Shown here in pieces: positions 1 to 6,176 of a stretch of DNA of 6,927 bases. The notes under the pieces are model-generated. The model saw nothing but the letters and a program-made list of their open reading frames with translations. It made no database searches and had not been told where the DNA came from. Every line of letters begins with the position of its first letter. Within the stretch, counting starts at the first letter, position 1. Origin of the DNA: Deltaproteobacteria bacterium (GTDB lineage: Bacteria > Desulfobacterota > Syntrophia > Syntrophales > UBA2210); assembly GCA_030603465.1 (NCBI GenBank), contig JAUVXT010000135.1, forward strand, positions 1 through 6,927, written 5' to 3'. The position numbers and the translations under genes are program-made.

Positions 1-112
1 GTAAAAAGTGAAGCTCCCCGGTTAAACCTTCTGTCACTCCCGCGCCGGCATATCGAGACATTTGAAAATATAATTCTTCGTGCAGCTTTTGGCAATTGTG
101 CAAAGCGTTCAT
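1..112 (-). CDS. Start of an unrecognised gene (N-terminus only)
   Basis: An ATG at 112-110 opens a frame of 37 codons with no stop before the window edge. The peptide begins MNALHNCQKLHEEL and continues through YFQMSRYAGAGVTEGL. It lies 38 bases downstream of the MmgE/PrpD stop on the same strand, with an AAGGGA stretch about 10 bases before the ATG that could serve as a ribosome binding site, so it may be the next gene of the operon. The frame is also open upstream of the ATG into the end of the MmgE/PrpD gene, so the exact start is uncertain. I do not recognise a family from this fragment. A chance open frame of this length is possible; operon position and the binding site are the only support. 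Confidence 0.42.
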   Translation of the reverse strand, partial: MNALHNCQKLHEELYFQMSRYAGAGVTEGLTGELHFL

Positions 113-150
113 ATCAATGCATTCCCTTTGAATTCTTCGCCATGTCGCTG

Positions 151-1488
151 TTACCCCTTGACGGTCAATTGAACAATCTCATTTATATCGGAAATCCTTT
201 CGAGCCCCTTTATCTTTTCGATCAAAACATCGATATTCTCCTCAGGTATTGCCAGCTTTGCGGCATATCTGAACTTTGTGGCAAGTTCCTCAAAGGTGAG
301 GGGGTTGTCCGGATCACCCTTCGGTTTTGCAAGAAATTCATTGTACTGGGTGCCATCCTTCATTTTCACATAAACCCTCGCACCAAATCCTATTCTCGGG
401 TCAAGTTTTGTTGTGGTTTTTCGTATTAGATTGACCAACCGTGGATCATTCACCTTTTCATCGGTAAACTTGTCCACGGTAATATTACCTTCCGCCAGAG
501 CAAGGGCGGCCAGGAACCAGACACTGAATTTTCCCTGTACTCCAATTTTTGGTTCCTTATACATAGATGCAGCGGTGGAAGCGACTGGACCTATCTCCAG
601 TTTCATTTCCTCGACATCGTCTATGTTGGGATTTTCCCTGATCCTGATCTCCTCCAGGAGATTCATCGTCGAATGCGTTCAGGCTCAGGTAGGGTACGGT
701 TTTATGCTCAGAAGGGGAGCATAGTACTTCGACCCGAGATCCTCCAGTACCCTTTCCTCGTGAGGAGCGTCTGTTAAAACTTCCAAGAGACCGAGCTCCC
801 CCTCTATGATCTCCTTTGAAGCGGTAAATCCCTTCTCGGCCAGAAGCGCCGCCATAACCCCTTCCATCGATACCTTCCCGGCATGAAAGGGTTTGGTCAT
901 GGTGCCAAAAACCTGCCGCAGACCGCTTGACATCGTGCCGCAGACACCGAAGGCATTAATGATCTGATCAACATTGAGTTTTAAGAGCTTGGCAACACCC
1001 GCCGCGGCCCCAAATATTCCGGCAGTCGAGGTTGTATGCCACCCCCGCTGGTAGTGGTAATCTCCCAAACCGAGACCGACGCGGATGGATACATCGATTC
1101 CCAATATCACCGCCGTCAGAAATTCTTTGCCGCTTAAATGACGGTCTTCCGCGATGGCCAGGCTGGCGGGAATACACGCGGCAGAGGCGTGAATGACCGT
1201 TTCATCATGATAATCGTCAAAATCAAGCGCATGGCCGATCAACCCATTGGCAAGCGCGGCATTGGCAAGATTTGTCTTGATGTTTGAGCCTATAATGCTT
1301 GCTTCTTCTCTGCCGCCCGCCTCTTTTACATAATCGGTTATGATTGCCGATGAATCTTCAGTTGTGCCCGCCATGGCAACACCTTCCCAATCGAGAAAGC
1401 ACTCTTTACCTTTCTCTAAAACTTCATCGGGTATATCATCATACTCCGTATCGTGGACAAACTCAGCTAATTTCCTCGTAAGTTCCAT
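151..1488 (-). CDS. MmgE/PrpD-family protein, candidate selenoprotein with two in-frame TGA codons
   Basis: This family includes 2-methylcitrate dehydratase, cis-aconitate decarboxylase and related cytoplasmic enzymes acting on di- and tricarboxylic acids. Read through both TGAs, the protein has 445 residues, the usual family length. Family hallmarks are in order: LAEFV near the N-terminus, the HALDFDDYH segment (Asp about 91) followed by VIHAS (His 100), RGWHTTSTAG (His 151), TKPFHAGK (Lys 199), then KPYPT-TGA-Ala-TGA-THST (His 272). These match the spacing of the known active-site Asp, His, His, Lys and His of cis-aconitate decarboxylase. The C-terminal part (from MNLLEEIRIR) includes GKFSVWFLAALALAEG, a typical family segment, and ends in TAA. 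The C-terminal piece has no ribosome binding site of its own, which argues against two separate genes. The start at 1488 has GGTGA seven bases upstream and gives the usual short N-terminus; an ATG at 1536 would add 16 residues. It follows sdhB by 100 bases. The exact substrate is unknown. Confidence 0.85.
645..665 (-). promoter_or_regulatory. Candidate bacterial SECIS hairpin
   Basis: In the mRNA, AUCUCC (662-657) pairs perfectly with GGAGAU (652-647) around a UGGA loop (656-653). With a bulged A at 663, two more pairs (G664-C646, U665-A645) extend the stem to eight pairs. The loop begins 22 nt after the second TGA and 28 nt after the first, and has G at its second position. This fits what is known of bacterial SECIS elements: a short apical loop with an early G, roughly 16-37 nt after the UGA. 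An outer pairing of CCUGA (683-679) with UCAGG (641-637) is also possible. The element lies inside the coding frame, as bacterial SECIS elements do. It was found by eye, with no folding energy calculated. Confidence 0.55.
679..681 (-). other. In-frame TGA 2, candidate selenocysteine codon (residue 270)
   Basis: The second TGA is one Ala codon after the first and directly before Thr-His. In relatives this position is variable, so homology supports selenocysteine here less strongly than at residue 268. It is in the same frame and must also be read through for the C-terminal 175 residues to be made. The pair gives a Sec-Ala-Sec motif, which might form a diselenide or bind a metal; that role is inference. 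Confidence 0.62.
685..687 (-). other. In-frame TGA 1, candidate selenocysteine codon (residue 268)
   Basis: The codon follows KPYPT and precedes Ala-TGA-Thr-His. MmgE/PrpD proteins commonly read KPYPxC at this point, so the TGA replaces the conserved Cys, four residues before the presumed active-site His 272. TGA at a conserved Cys position with continuing homology is the classic signature of selenocysteine. Mutation to a stop or a sequencing error remains possible, but would have to strike this position by chance. Confidence 0.72.
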
Positions 1489-1495
1489 AGTGACT

Positions 1496-1500
1496 TCACC
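1496..1500 (-). promoter_or_regulatory. Ribosome binding site for the MmgE/PrpD gene (preferred start 1488)
   Basis: GGTGA lies seven bases before the ATG at 1488. This supports the shorter start, which matches family N-termini. A competing, stronger AAGGAGA at 1557-1551 is 15 bases before an alternative in-frame ATG at 1536, a long spacing unless the intervening CCGG-TTT-CCGG (1547-1537) folds into a hairpin. Confidence 0.5.
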
Positions 1501-1588
1501 GGTTTTCCAGACTCTTGTTATATACGACACAACCATCCGGAAACCGGTTCTCTCCTTTCTGTATGATATTTATTTTACAACAGTATAT

Positions 1589-2317
1589 CTATTCGCCATT
1601 ATCCCCCCTGAACGCCCCCTCTTTCGCCAGGGCTATAAAGTGGGCCACATCGATCTCCTTCGGGCAAACGAAAGAACAGGCCTTGGATGAATGACATCGA
1701 TAGATCCCTTCCTCACTGTAAAGCAGCTTCAGCCGTTCCTCTTTTTCCTCCTCTCTGGGGTCCATGAGCCGAACGATGCTCGCCATGGCCGCGTTAGGAC
1801 CTATAAAATTCTTGTGGCTGCTGATACAGGCATCGGCGCAACTGAAACAATTGATGCACCTCGTTGCATCCTCATATCGTTCAATCTCTTTGGGCGACAG
1901 TTGGTAATAACTGGATTGCGGCGGCAAAGGAGCACGTTTGATCAGGTATGGCTTGGCCCTGTGCACCTTTTCATAGGCCTTTTCCAGATCGACAACAAGA
2001 TCCCTGACAACCGGGGCAATACTTATAGGTTCTACTCGAAATTTCGTTGTCCCGAAATCCTTAACGGCATTTTCGACAAGAAGCTCACAGGCCAGAAGTG
2101 GTTTTCCGTTAACCCGTACGGCACAACTTCCGCATTGGCCATGCTCGCATGATGACCCCCATGCCAGTGAAGGGTCCTGCTCGTTGTTGATCCTTCGAAA
2201 AAGATCAACAAATCGAAGTATCCGTCCCGCGTCCAGTTTATAACTCTGGAACCAGGTCTTTTTCGTATCGGGATCGTATCGTTTTATATCCAGGGTTATA
2301 GAATAGTTGTCAGCCAT
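1589..2317 (-). CDS. sdhB: Succinate dehydrogenase/fumarate reductase iron-sulfur subunit
   Basis: This is the electron-transfer subunit of complex II. It passes electrons between the FAD of SdhA and the quinone site at the membrane anchor, on the cytoplasmic face. The 242 residues are a normal family length. The N-terminal ferredoxin-like domain holds the [2Fe-2S] ligands in SSCEHGQCGSC...LLAC (Cys 57, 62, 65, 77). The C-terminal domain has CINCFSCADAC (Cys 154, 157, 160, 164) and CHSSKACSFVCPK (Cys 208, 214, 218), the pattern that in E. coli SdhB binds one [4Fe-4S] and one [3Fe-4S] cluster. The residue after Cys 164 is Ile, where Pro is usual. The ATG at 2317 is chosen because GGAGGA lies just upstream; a TTG at 2329 overlaps that site and is unlikely. 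It follows sdhA by 111 bases and ends in TAG. Confidence 0.95.
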   Translation of the reverse strand: MADNYSITLDIKRYDPDTKKTWFQSYKLDAGRILRFVDLFRRINNEQDPSLAWGSSCEHGQCGSCAVRVNGKPLLACELLVENAVKDFGTTKFRVEPISIAPVVRDLVVDLEKAYEKVHRAKPYLIKRAPLPPQSSYYQLSPKEIERYEDATRCINCFSCADACISSHKNFIGPNAAMASIVRLMDPREEEKEERLKLLYSEEGIYRCHSSKACSFVCPKEIDVAHFIALAKEGAFRGDNGE

Positions 2318-2321
2318 CTTT

Positions 2322-2327
2322 TCCTCC
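2322..2327 (-). promoter_or_regulatory. Ribosome binding site for sdhB
   Basis: GGAGGA lies four bases before the ATG at 2317 and decides the start against the in-frame TTG at 2329, whose own codons make up part of this site. Confidence 0.75.
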
Positions 2328-2428
2328 AATTCTTGAACTCGAAATTCAGCATTTCATAGATGTTATGTGGAAAACACATTTATTTACGAAACATCGCACG
2401 CTAAAAAAGCGGTCTTCCCGAACACGGT

Positions 2429-4228
2429 TTAATATTTTCTAGGTATCATCTTGAAGTGTTCGCAATGTTCTCCCCCGGCCTCAAAGATACTCATATCGAT
2501 AGGTCTCTTTCCTAGATCCACCTTTCCATACTCCGTCATATATGCCAGGGTGTGATAATCAAATTCTTCGCTTCTTTCGGTATAGTCGTCCCTGTAATGA
2601 CCTCCCCTTGATTCCTTCCTCTCATAGGCCCCCTTTGTAGTGATCATGGCTATATCCAGAAGATTGTCAAGTTCCCATCGCTGATGAAGATCCTGATTCA
2701 TCTTTGTGGTCTTACTGGCTAAGGCTACAACCTCGGCCCTTTTTCTCAGCTCATTCAGAGATTCCATGGCTTCCGCCATTTCATTCCCCTTCCGGAATAT
2801 ACCGACCTTGGCGGTCATGAGATTTCTCATTTCTTCCCTGATAACCCCTATGTTCCCTTTTCCGCTGGCCTCCAGGTATTTTGAGAATTGAGAGAATGTC
2901 ACTTCACCTGCCTCTTTTGGCAATTCTGTAAGAGAACCATCTTTTATGTAATCGACGACCCTTTCACCTACGAATTTGCCCATGGTAAACAGTTCCAGCA
3001 GTGAATTGGTGCCCAGTCGGTTAAATCCATGAAAACTCGCGCTGGCACATTCACCGACGGCAAAGAGTCCGGGAATGATTTCGTCCGACGTCTTCTGAAC
3101 CTCGCCAAACTCGGTCGTGGGAATCCCTCCCATGTGATAGTGGTTGCTCGATCGTACGGGACATAGTTCCTTCTTCGGATCGATATTCACAAAGGTCTTG
3201 AAGAAGCCCGATATCTCTTTAAGTTTTACATCATGTACATAGTCGGGAAGCTCTCTCAAATCGATCCAGACATGCTCAATATTATGATCGGGATTAAGCA
3301 CGCCGTTCCCGCTCCGAATCTCCGATTCCATCGCCCTGCTCACGATATCACGAGGAGCAAGCTCCTTCATCTTGGGCGCATATTTCTCCATGAAGGGTTC
3401 TAAATCCTTGTTCCGCAATATACCCCCTTCGCTCCTCAGGGCTTCGCTTGCCAGTATCCCCGGCCCTACAATTCCCGTGGGATGAAACTGCACCGCTTCG
3501 GGATCCATAACGGGGAAACCGGCGCGGAGAATTACGGCGAGAGCGTCGCCTGTATTGTCCCGGCAGTTTGTAGTTATCCTGAAAACCTGCCCGCAACCGC
3601 CCGTCGCGAGGACCGTCGCCTTGGCCAAAACACTTACAAACTCCCCGTCCTTCTCCTTGAATAATATGGCACCTATACAACGGCCTTCTTTGAAAAGGAG
3701 TTCCGTAACGACAGACTGGGGCACAAATGATACGCCACCCTTTACAGCCTCCTGCCAGCAGGTATCCATCATACTTTTACCAGTACGATCGGCATCGAAG
3801 ACCGCCCTGAAGGATGAAACACTTCCGAAGCCGGATGTGTGGCCGCCAAATGTCCGCTTGCCAAGGGCGCCCCCCTGGAGCCGGGTGAAATGCATGCCCC
3901 TGTTTTCAAGCCACATAAGCTGATCCCATCCTGTTTCTACAATCTTTTTCACCACATTCTGATCGGCGCTGCAGTCAGAGCCCTTCCATGTATCGAACAT
4001 ATGATAGATCGGTTTATCATGCAGATCCGATGGATCTACCGCACATACACCGCCCTGTGCCGCCGCAGTATGTGATTTTTGCGGATGGGCAACCTTTGTT
4101 ACTGCCAGTACACTTGCACCGGGCTTCTTTTCAAGAATTTCAGCGGCGCAGCGCAGCCCAGCACCGCCGGCCCCGATAACCAAAACATCGCAACTTAAAT
4201 TGGTACTTACTTTAAGCTTATTTCCCAT
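2429..4228 (-). CDS. sdhA: Succinate dehydrogenase/fumarate reductase flavoprotein subunit
   Basis: The catalytic subunit of complex II interconverts succinate and fumarate on covalently bound FAD at the cytoplasmic face. Its 599 residues are a typical length. Visible motifs are the dinucleotide-binding GAGGAG (19-24), SHTAAAQGG with the His (53) that normally carries covalent FAD, FGGHTSGFG, QFHPTG (248-252), SEALRSEGG with the likely catalytic Arg 265, APRDIVSRA, NHYHMGG (His 363) and HGFNRLGTNSLL (400-411). The C-terminal part has the RGGHYRDDY and terminal PRKY signatures. Two positions differ from the most common forms: Ser follows the catalytic Arg (usually RGEGG), and Phe replaces Ala in HGANRLG. 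No export signal is seen. ATG 4228 is preferred over GTG 4243 because AGGGA lies seven bases upstream. It starts 17 bases after the anchor gene. The direction of reaction, and whether a substituted succinate is used, cannot be told from sequence. Confidence 0.95.
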   Translation of the reverse strand: MGNKLKVSTNLSCDVLVIGAGGAGLRCAAEILEKKPGASVLAVTKVAHPQKSHTAAAQGGVCAVDPSDLHDKPIYHMFDTWKGSDCSADQNVVKKIVETGWDQLMWLENRGMHFTRLQGGALGKRTFGGHTSGFGSVSSFRAVFDADRTGKSMMDTCWQEAVKGGVSFVPQSVVTELLFKEGRCIGAILFKEKDGEFVSVLAKATVLATGGCGQVFRITTNCRDNTGDALAVILRAGFPVMDPEAVQFHPTGIVGPGILASEALRSEGGILRNKDLEPFMEKYAPKMKELAPRDIVSRAMESEIRSGNGVLNPDHNIEHVWIDLRELPDYVHDVKLKEISGFFKTFVNIDPKKELCPVRSSNHYHMGGIPTTEFGEVQKTSDEIIPGLFAVGECASASFHGFNRLGTNSLLELFTMGKFVGERVVDYIKDGSLTELPKEAGEVTFSQFSKYLEASGKGNIGVIREEMRNLMTAKVGIFRKGNEMAEAMESLNELRKRAEVVALASKTTKMNQDLHQRWELDNLLDIAMITTKGAYERKESRGGHYRDDYTERSEEFDYHTLAYMTEYGKVDLGKRPIDMSIFEAGGEHCEHFKMIPRKY

Positions 4229-4235
4229 TACAACG

Positions 4236-4240
4236 TCCCT
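4236..4240 (-). promoter_or_regulatory. Ribosome binding site for sdhA
   Basis: AGGGA lies seven bases before the ATG at 4228. It falls inside the five-codon extension that a GTG start at 4243 would create, so the shorter start is favoured. Confidence 0.65.
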
Positions 4241-4245
4241 CACTA

Positions 4246-5073
4246 TTAAATTGTAAAAACGATTTTCAATGCAACGACCAGAAAAATTACAGATACTATT
4301 ACAATTACTCCGGAAATCACGACTCTGGATATCCGTAACTTGATATAGTCCTCGGCAATAGAAAAAAGACCATATCCCGCATGATACAGCGTGGACAGCG
4401 CCAAAAGTACATCGACAATCTTGATAAACCAGTTCTGCATTCTCGCAATGACCAGATCAGCCTCCATGGCAATAGATGGATTGAGGTGCGAAAATAACAG
4501 ATGGGCCGGAATTGCGATAAGCAAAAAGGCGCCTGTTATTCTCTGCAGTTTCCAGAAGATGGTATGCCGGCTCTTCCAAACTCTCGCCGCTACACCACAG
4601 GCAGCGGCAAGGGAAGCAACAATCATCACAAGCCAGAAAAAGACGGCCGATACGGTCTGATTTTCCATAAAGATCAATATTCCGAGGATTACCACATAGA
4701 TGAAACAGAGGTATAGTGTCCACCTGATCATGGATTCGTCGTTCCGGCTGCCAAAACTTTCATAGAGAATAAGTCTCCCCCCGTTGAGCGCATGGAAAAT
4801 GACCGGGATAGAAGACAACCACGCGAAGAAAACAATGACAGGCATAAACATGATGCCCATTTTCCAGTTGTATACCTCCGGCGTGTGTAGAGACGAGAGA
4901 GTATAGAGATGGAACCAGAGATACAGGACAAGGATAATCCCCGTAATCCTGTGACACCACGACAGAACATAATTCCACCCATATGTCCTCGCATACCCTG
5001 AAACAAAGGGTATCTTTGCGAGACCGGACAGAATTGATGCTTCCAAGCGATTCTTATTGCACGTTGCGTTCAT
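4246..5073 (-). CDS. sdhC: Complex II membrane anchor: apparent SdhC-SdhD fusion with seven membrane helices
   Basis: This is the cytochrome b membrane anchor that docks SdhAB and reacts with quinone. At 275 residues it is about twice the length of a single SdhC or SdhD. The first half carries the SdhC signature SWCHRITG (38-45, Ser 38 and Arg 42 at the quinone-site positions) and FHALNGGR (93-100), with His 94 at the SdhC haem-ligand position. The second half carries LQRITG (176-181) and YHAGYGLFSIAEDYIK (230-245), matching E. coli SdhD, with His 231 as second haem ligand and Asp 242-Tyr 243 at the quinone site. Hydrophobic segments are near 40-60, 70-95, 115-136, 140-165, 177-198, 214-240 and 250-275. 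The fourth has no counterpart in separate SdhC and SdhD, and would return the chain to the cytoplasm between the two three-helix units. The gene starts 68 bases after the lyase, with AAGG five bases before the ATG. Confidence 0.88.
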   Translation of the reverse strand: MNATCNKNRLEASILSGLAKIPFVSGYARTYGWNYVLSWCHRITGIILVLYLWFHLYTLSSLHTPEVYNWKMGIMFMPVIVFFAWLSSIPVIFHALNGGRLILYESFGSRNDESMIRWTLYLCFIYVVILGILIFMENQTVSAVFFWLVMIVASLAAACGVAARVWKSRHTIFWKLQRITGAFLLIAIPAHLLFSHLNPSIAMEADLVIARMQNWFIKIVDVLLALSTLYHAGYGLFSIAEDYIKLRISRVVISGVIVIVSVIFLVVALKIVFTI

Positions 5074-5141
5074 TTAAACCTTCTCCCTTGATCTTGATTA
5101 GTAAATCAGCAAAAGTGTATTGTCGTTATTTCACTGTTTTT

Positions 5142-6032
5142 CTATTGACTCCCTATACGTTCAGCAAGCCTTACGATACGCTTCGATCTTTCGACAACAG
5201 GATAATCGATCATTTTACCATTCAACTGTATGGCAGCCAATCCTTTAGCTTCCGCCTCTTCAAAGGCATATATAACTTTCCTCGCATAGTCTATCTCATC
5301 CGCACCGGGAGAAAACATTGCATTACATGGACCGATTTGACTGGGATGCACGCAGAGCTTCCCCTGAAATCCGAGTGTCTTCGCCCGCAGCGCGTCGACC
5401 TTGAGTCCTTCCGTATCCTTCACATCAATCATGAATGGAGTATCCAGGGGAGGTTCCACACCTGCGGCCTTGCACGCAACGGCAATCCTGGAACGGGGGT
5501 AAAAGAGTTCATTCCCCTCCAGCGTCATCTCAATGCCCATGTCCAGTGTATAATCTGCCGCGCCGAAGGCCACCGTATGAAGCCTCTCGGGATCTGTTCT
5601 TTCGCAAACAATCTCATATATGTTCTGAACCGCCCTTGCCGACTCAATGAGAGGAATAATGGATGTCGCGCCCGGCTTCATCCCTTTTTTCTTCTCCGCC
5701 TCAAGAAGAAGGCTGTTTATCTCTCGAATATTCGCGGAGCTTTCCACCTTCGGCACTATAATGCAGCTCAGTTCCTCTGTTAAAATCTCATCCAGGTCAT
5801 CTTTCAGAAACCCGGAATCGAGGGCGTTCACACGAACAATGATATTTTGTCCCTTATGCTGCAGGAGCTTTTCCCGCACCATCGGCCTCGTCTCTTCCTT
5901 CAATGCCAGAGGAACCGCGTCTTCCAGATCAATAATAACAACGTCGGCGCCTGCGTTAACCGCCTTGTCAACCCTTTCCGGTCTATTTCCGGGAACAAAC
6001 AGTAACGTTCTTACCGGGGCATATTCAGCCAT
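5142..6032 (-). CDS. CitE/HpcH-family acyl-CoA lyase (citramalyl-, malyl- or citryl-CoA lyase type)
   Basis: Members of this family are Mg-dependent TIM-barrel enzymes that split or form beta-hydroxyacyl-CoA thioesters such as citryl-, malyl-, beta-methylmalyl- or citramalyl-CoA. The 296 residues are the normal length. Motifs in order are RTLLFVPGNRPE (8-19), IDLEDAV (34-40), VRVNA (66-70), VPKVES (93-98), IPLIESARA (126-134) with Glu 130, and FGAADYTLDMG (156-166) with Asp 160, the last two being the expected Mg ligands. GFQGKLCVHPSQI (221-233) and NGKMIDYPVVERSKRI near the C-terminus complete the pattern. No citrate lyase alpha or gamma subunit is visible next to it, and a CoA-transferase lies just upstream, so a stand-alone lyase acting on a free CoA ester is more likely than a citrate lyase subunit. 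GAGGTG lies four bases before the ATG. Citramalyl-CoA is a guess from context. Confidence 0.88.
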   Translation of the reverse strand: MAEYAPVRTLLFVPGNRPERVDKAVNAGADVVIIDLEDAVPLALKEETRPMVREKLLQHKGQNIIVRVNALDSGFLKDDLDEILTEELSCIIVPKVESSANIREINSLLLEAEKKKGMKPGATSIIPLIESARAVQNIYEIVCERTDPERLHTVAFGAADYTLDMGIEMTLEGNELFYPRSRIAVACKAAGVEPPLDTPFMIDVKDTEGLKVDALRAKTLGFQGKLCVHPSQIGPCNAMFSPGADEIDYARKVIYAFEEAEAKGLAAIQLNGKMIDYPVVERSKRIVRLAERIGSQ

Positions 6033-6176
6033 ATCTCACCTCACACTTCAGTAATTTCTATATATTTGTGTTAGTTCTCACATTCATTTACTTGCTTCTT
6101 TAAAAAAGGTTGGTGCATTCGCCAAGGTTACCTTCTTTTAAAATCTAGCGTGCACTCGCTGTTCAGTTCACCCCTC

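Noticed and set aside
151..666. A separate 171-residue gene starting at ATG 666, with a 283-residue gene ending at 685
   Set aside because: The two pieces are in the same frame, together make one normal-length MmgE/PrpD protein, and the second has no ribosome binding site. Read-through is the simpler explanation.
679..687. Frameshift or pseudogene explanation for the interrupted MmgE/PrpD gene
   Set aside because: No frame change is needed to join the halves, and no other damage is seen. The first TGA hits exactly the conserved Cys position. A degraded gene remains possible but is less likely.
1691..2152. A 153-codon plus-strand open frame opposite sdhB
   Set aside because: The minus strand carries clear iron-sulfur cluster motifs over the same bases; the plus-strand protein has no recognisable features.
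2399..2411. Terminator-like hairpin between sdhA and sdhB
   Set aside because: CGCT/AGCG gives only four pairs, with the T-run inside the loop, not after the stem. A nearby five-pair ATGTG/CACAT hairpin (2365-2379) is equally weak. Neither supports a terminator inside this operon.
4983..5783. A 266-codon plus-strand open frame opposite the lyase gene
   Set aside because: It is antisense to a well-supported CitE-family gene, its protein shows no recognisable motif, and it spans a gene boundary. It is a shadow frame.
6069..6116. A 15-codon open frame beginning MHQPFLKK in the gap before the lyase gene
   Set aside because: No well-placed ribosome binding site, very short, and it overlaps the hairpin region; there is no reason to call it a gene.
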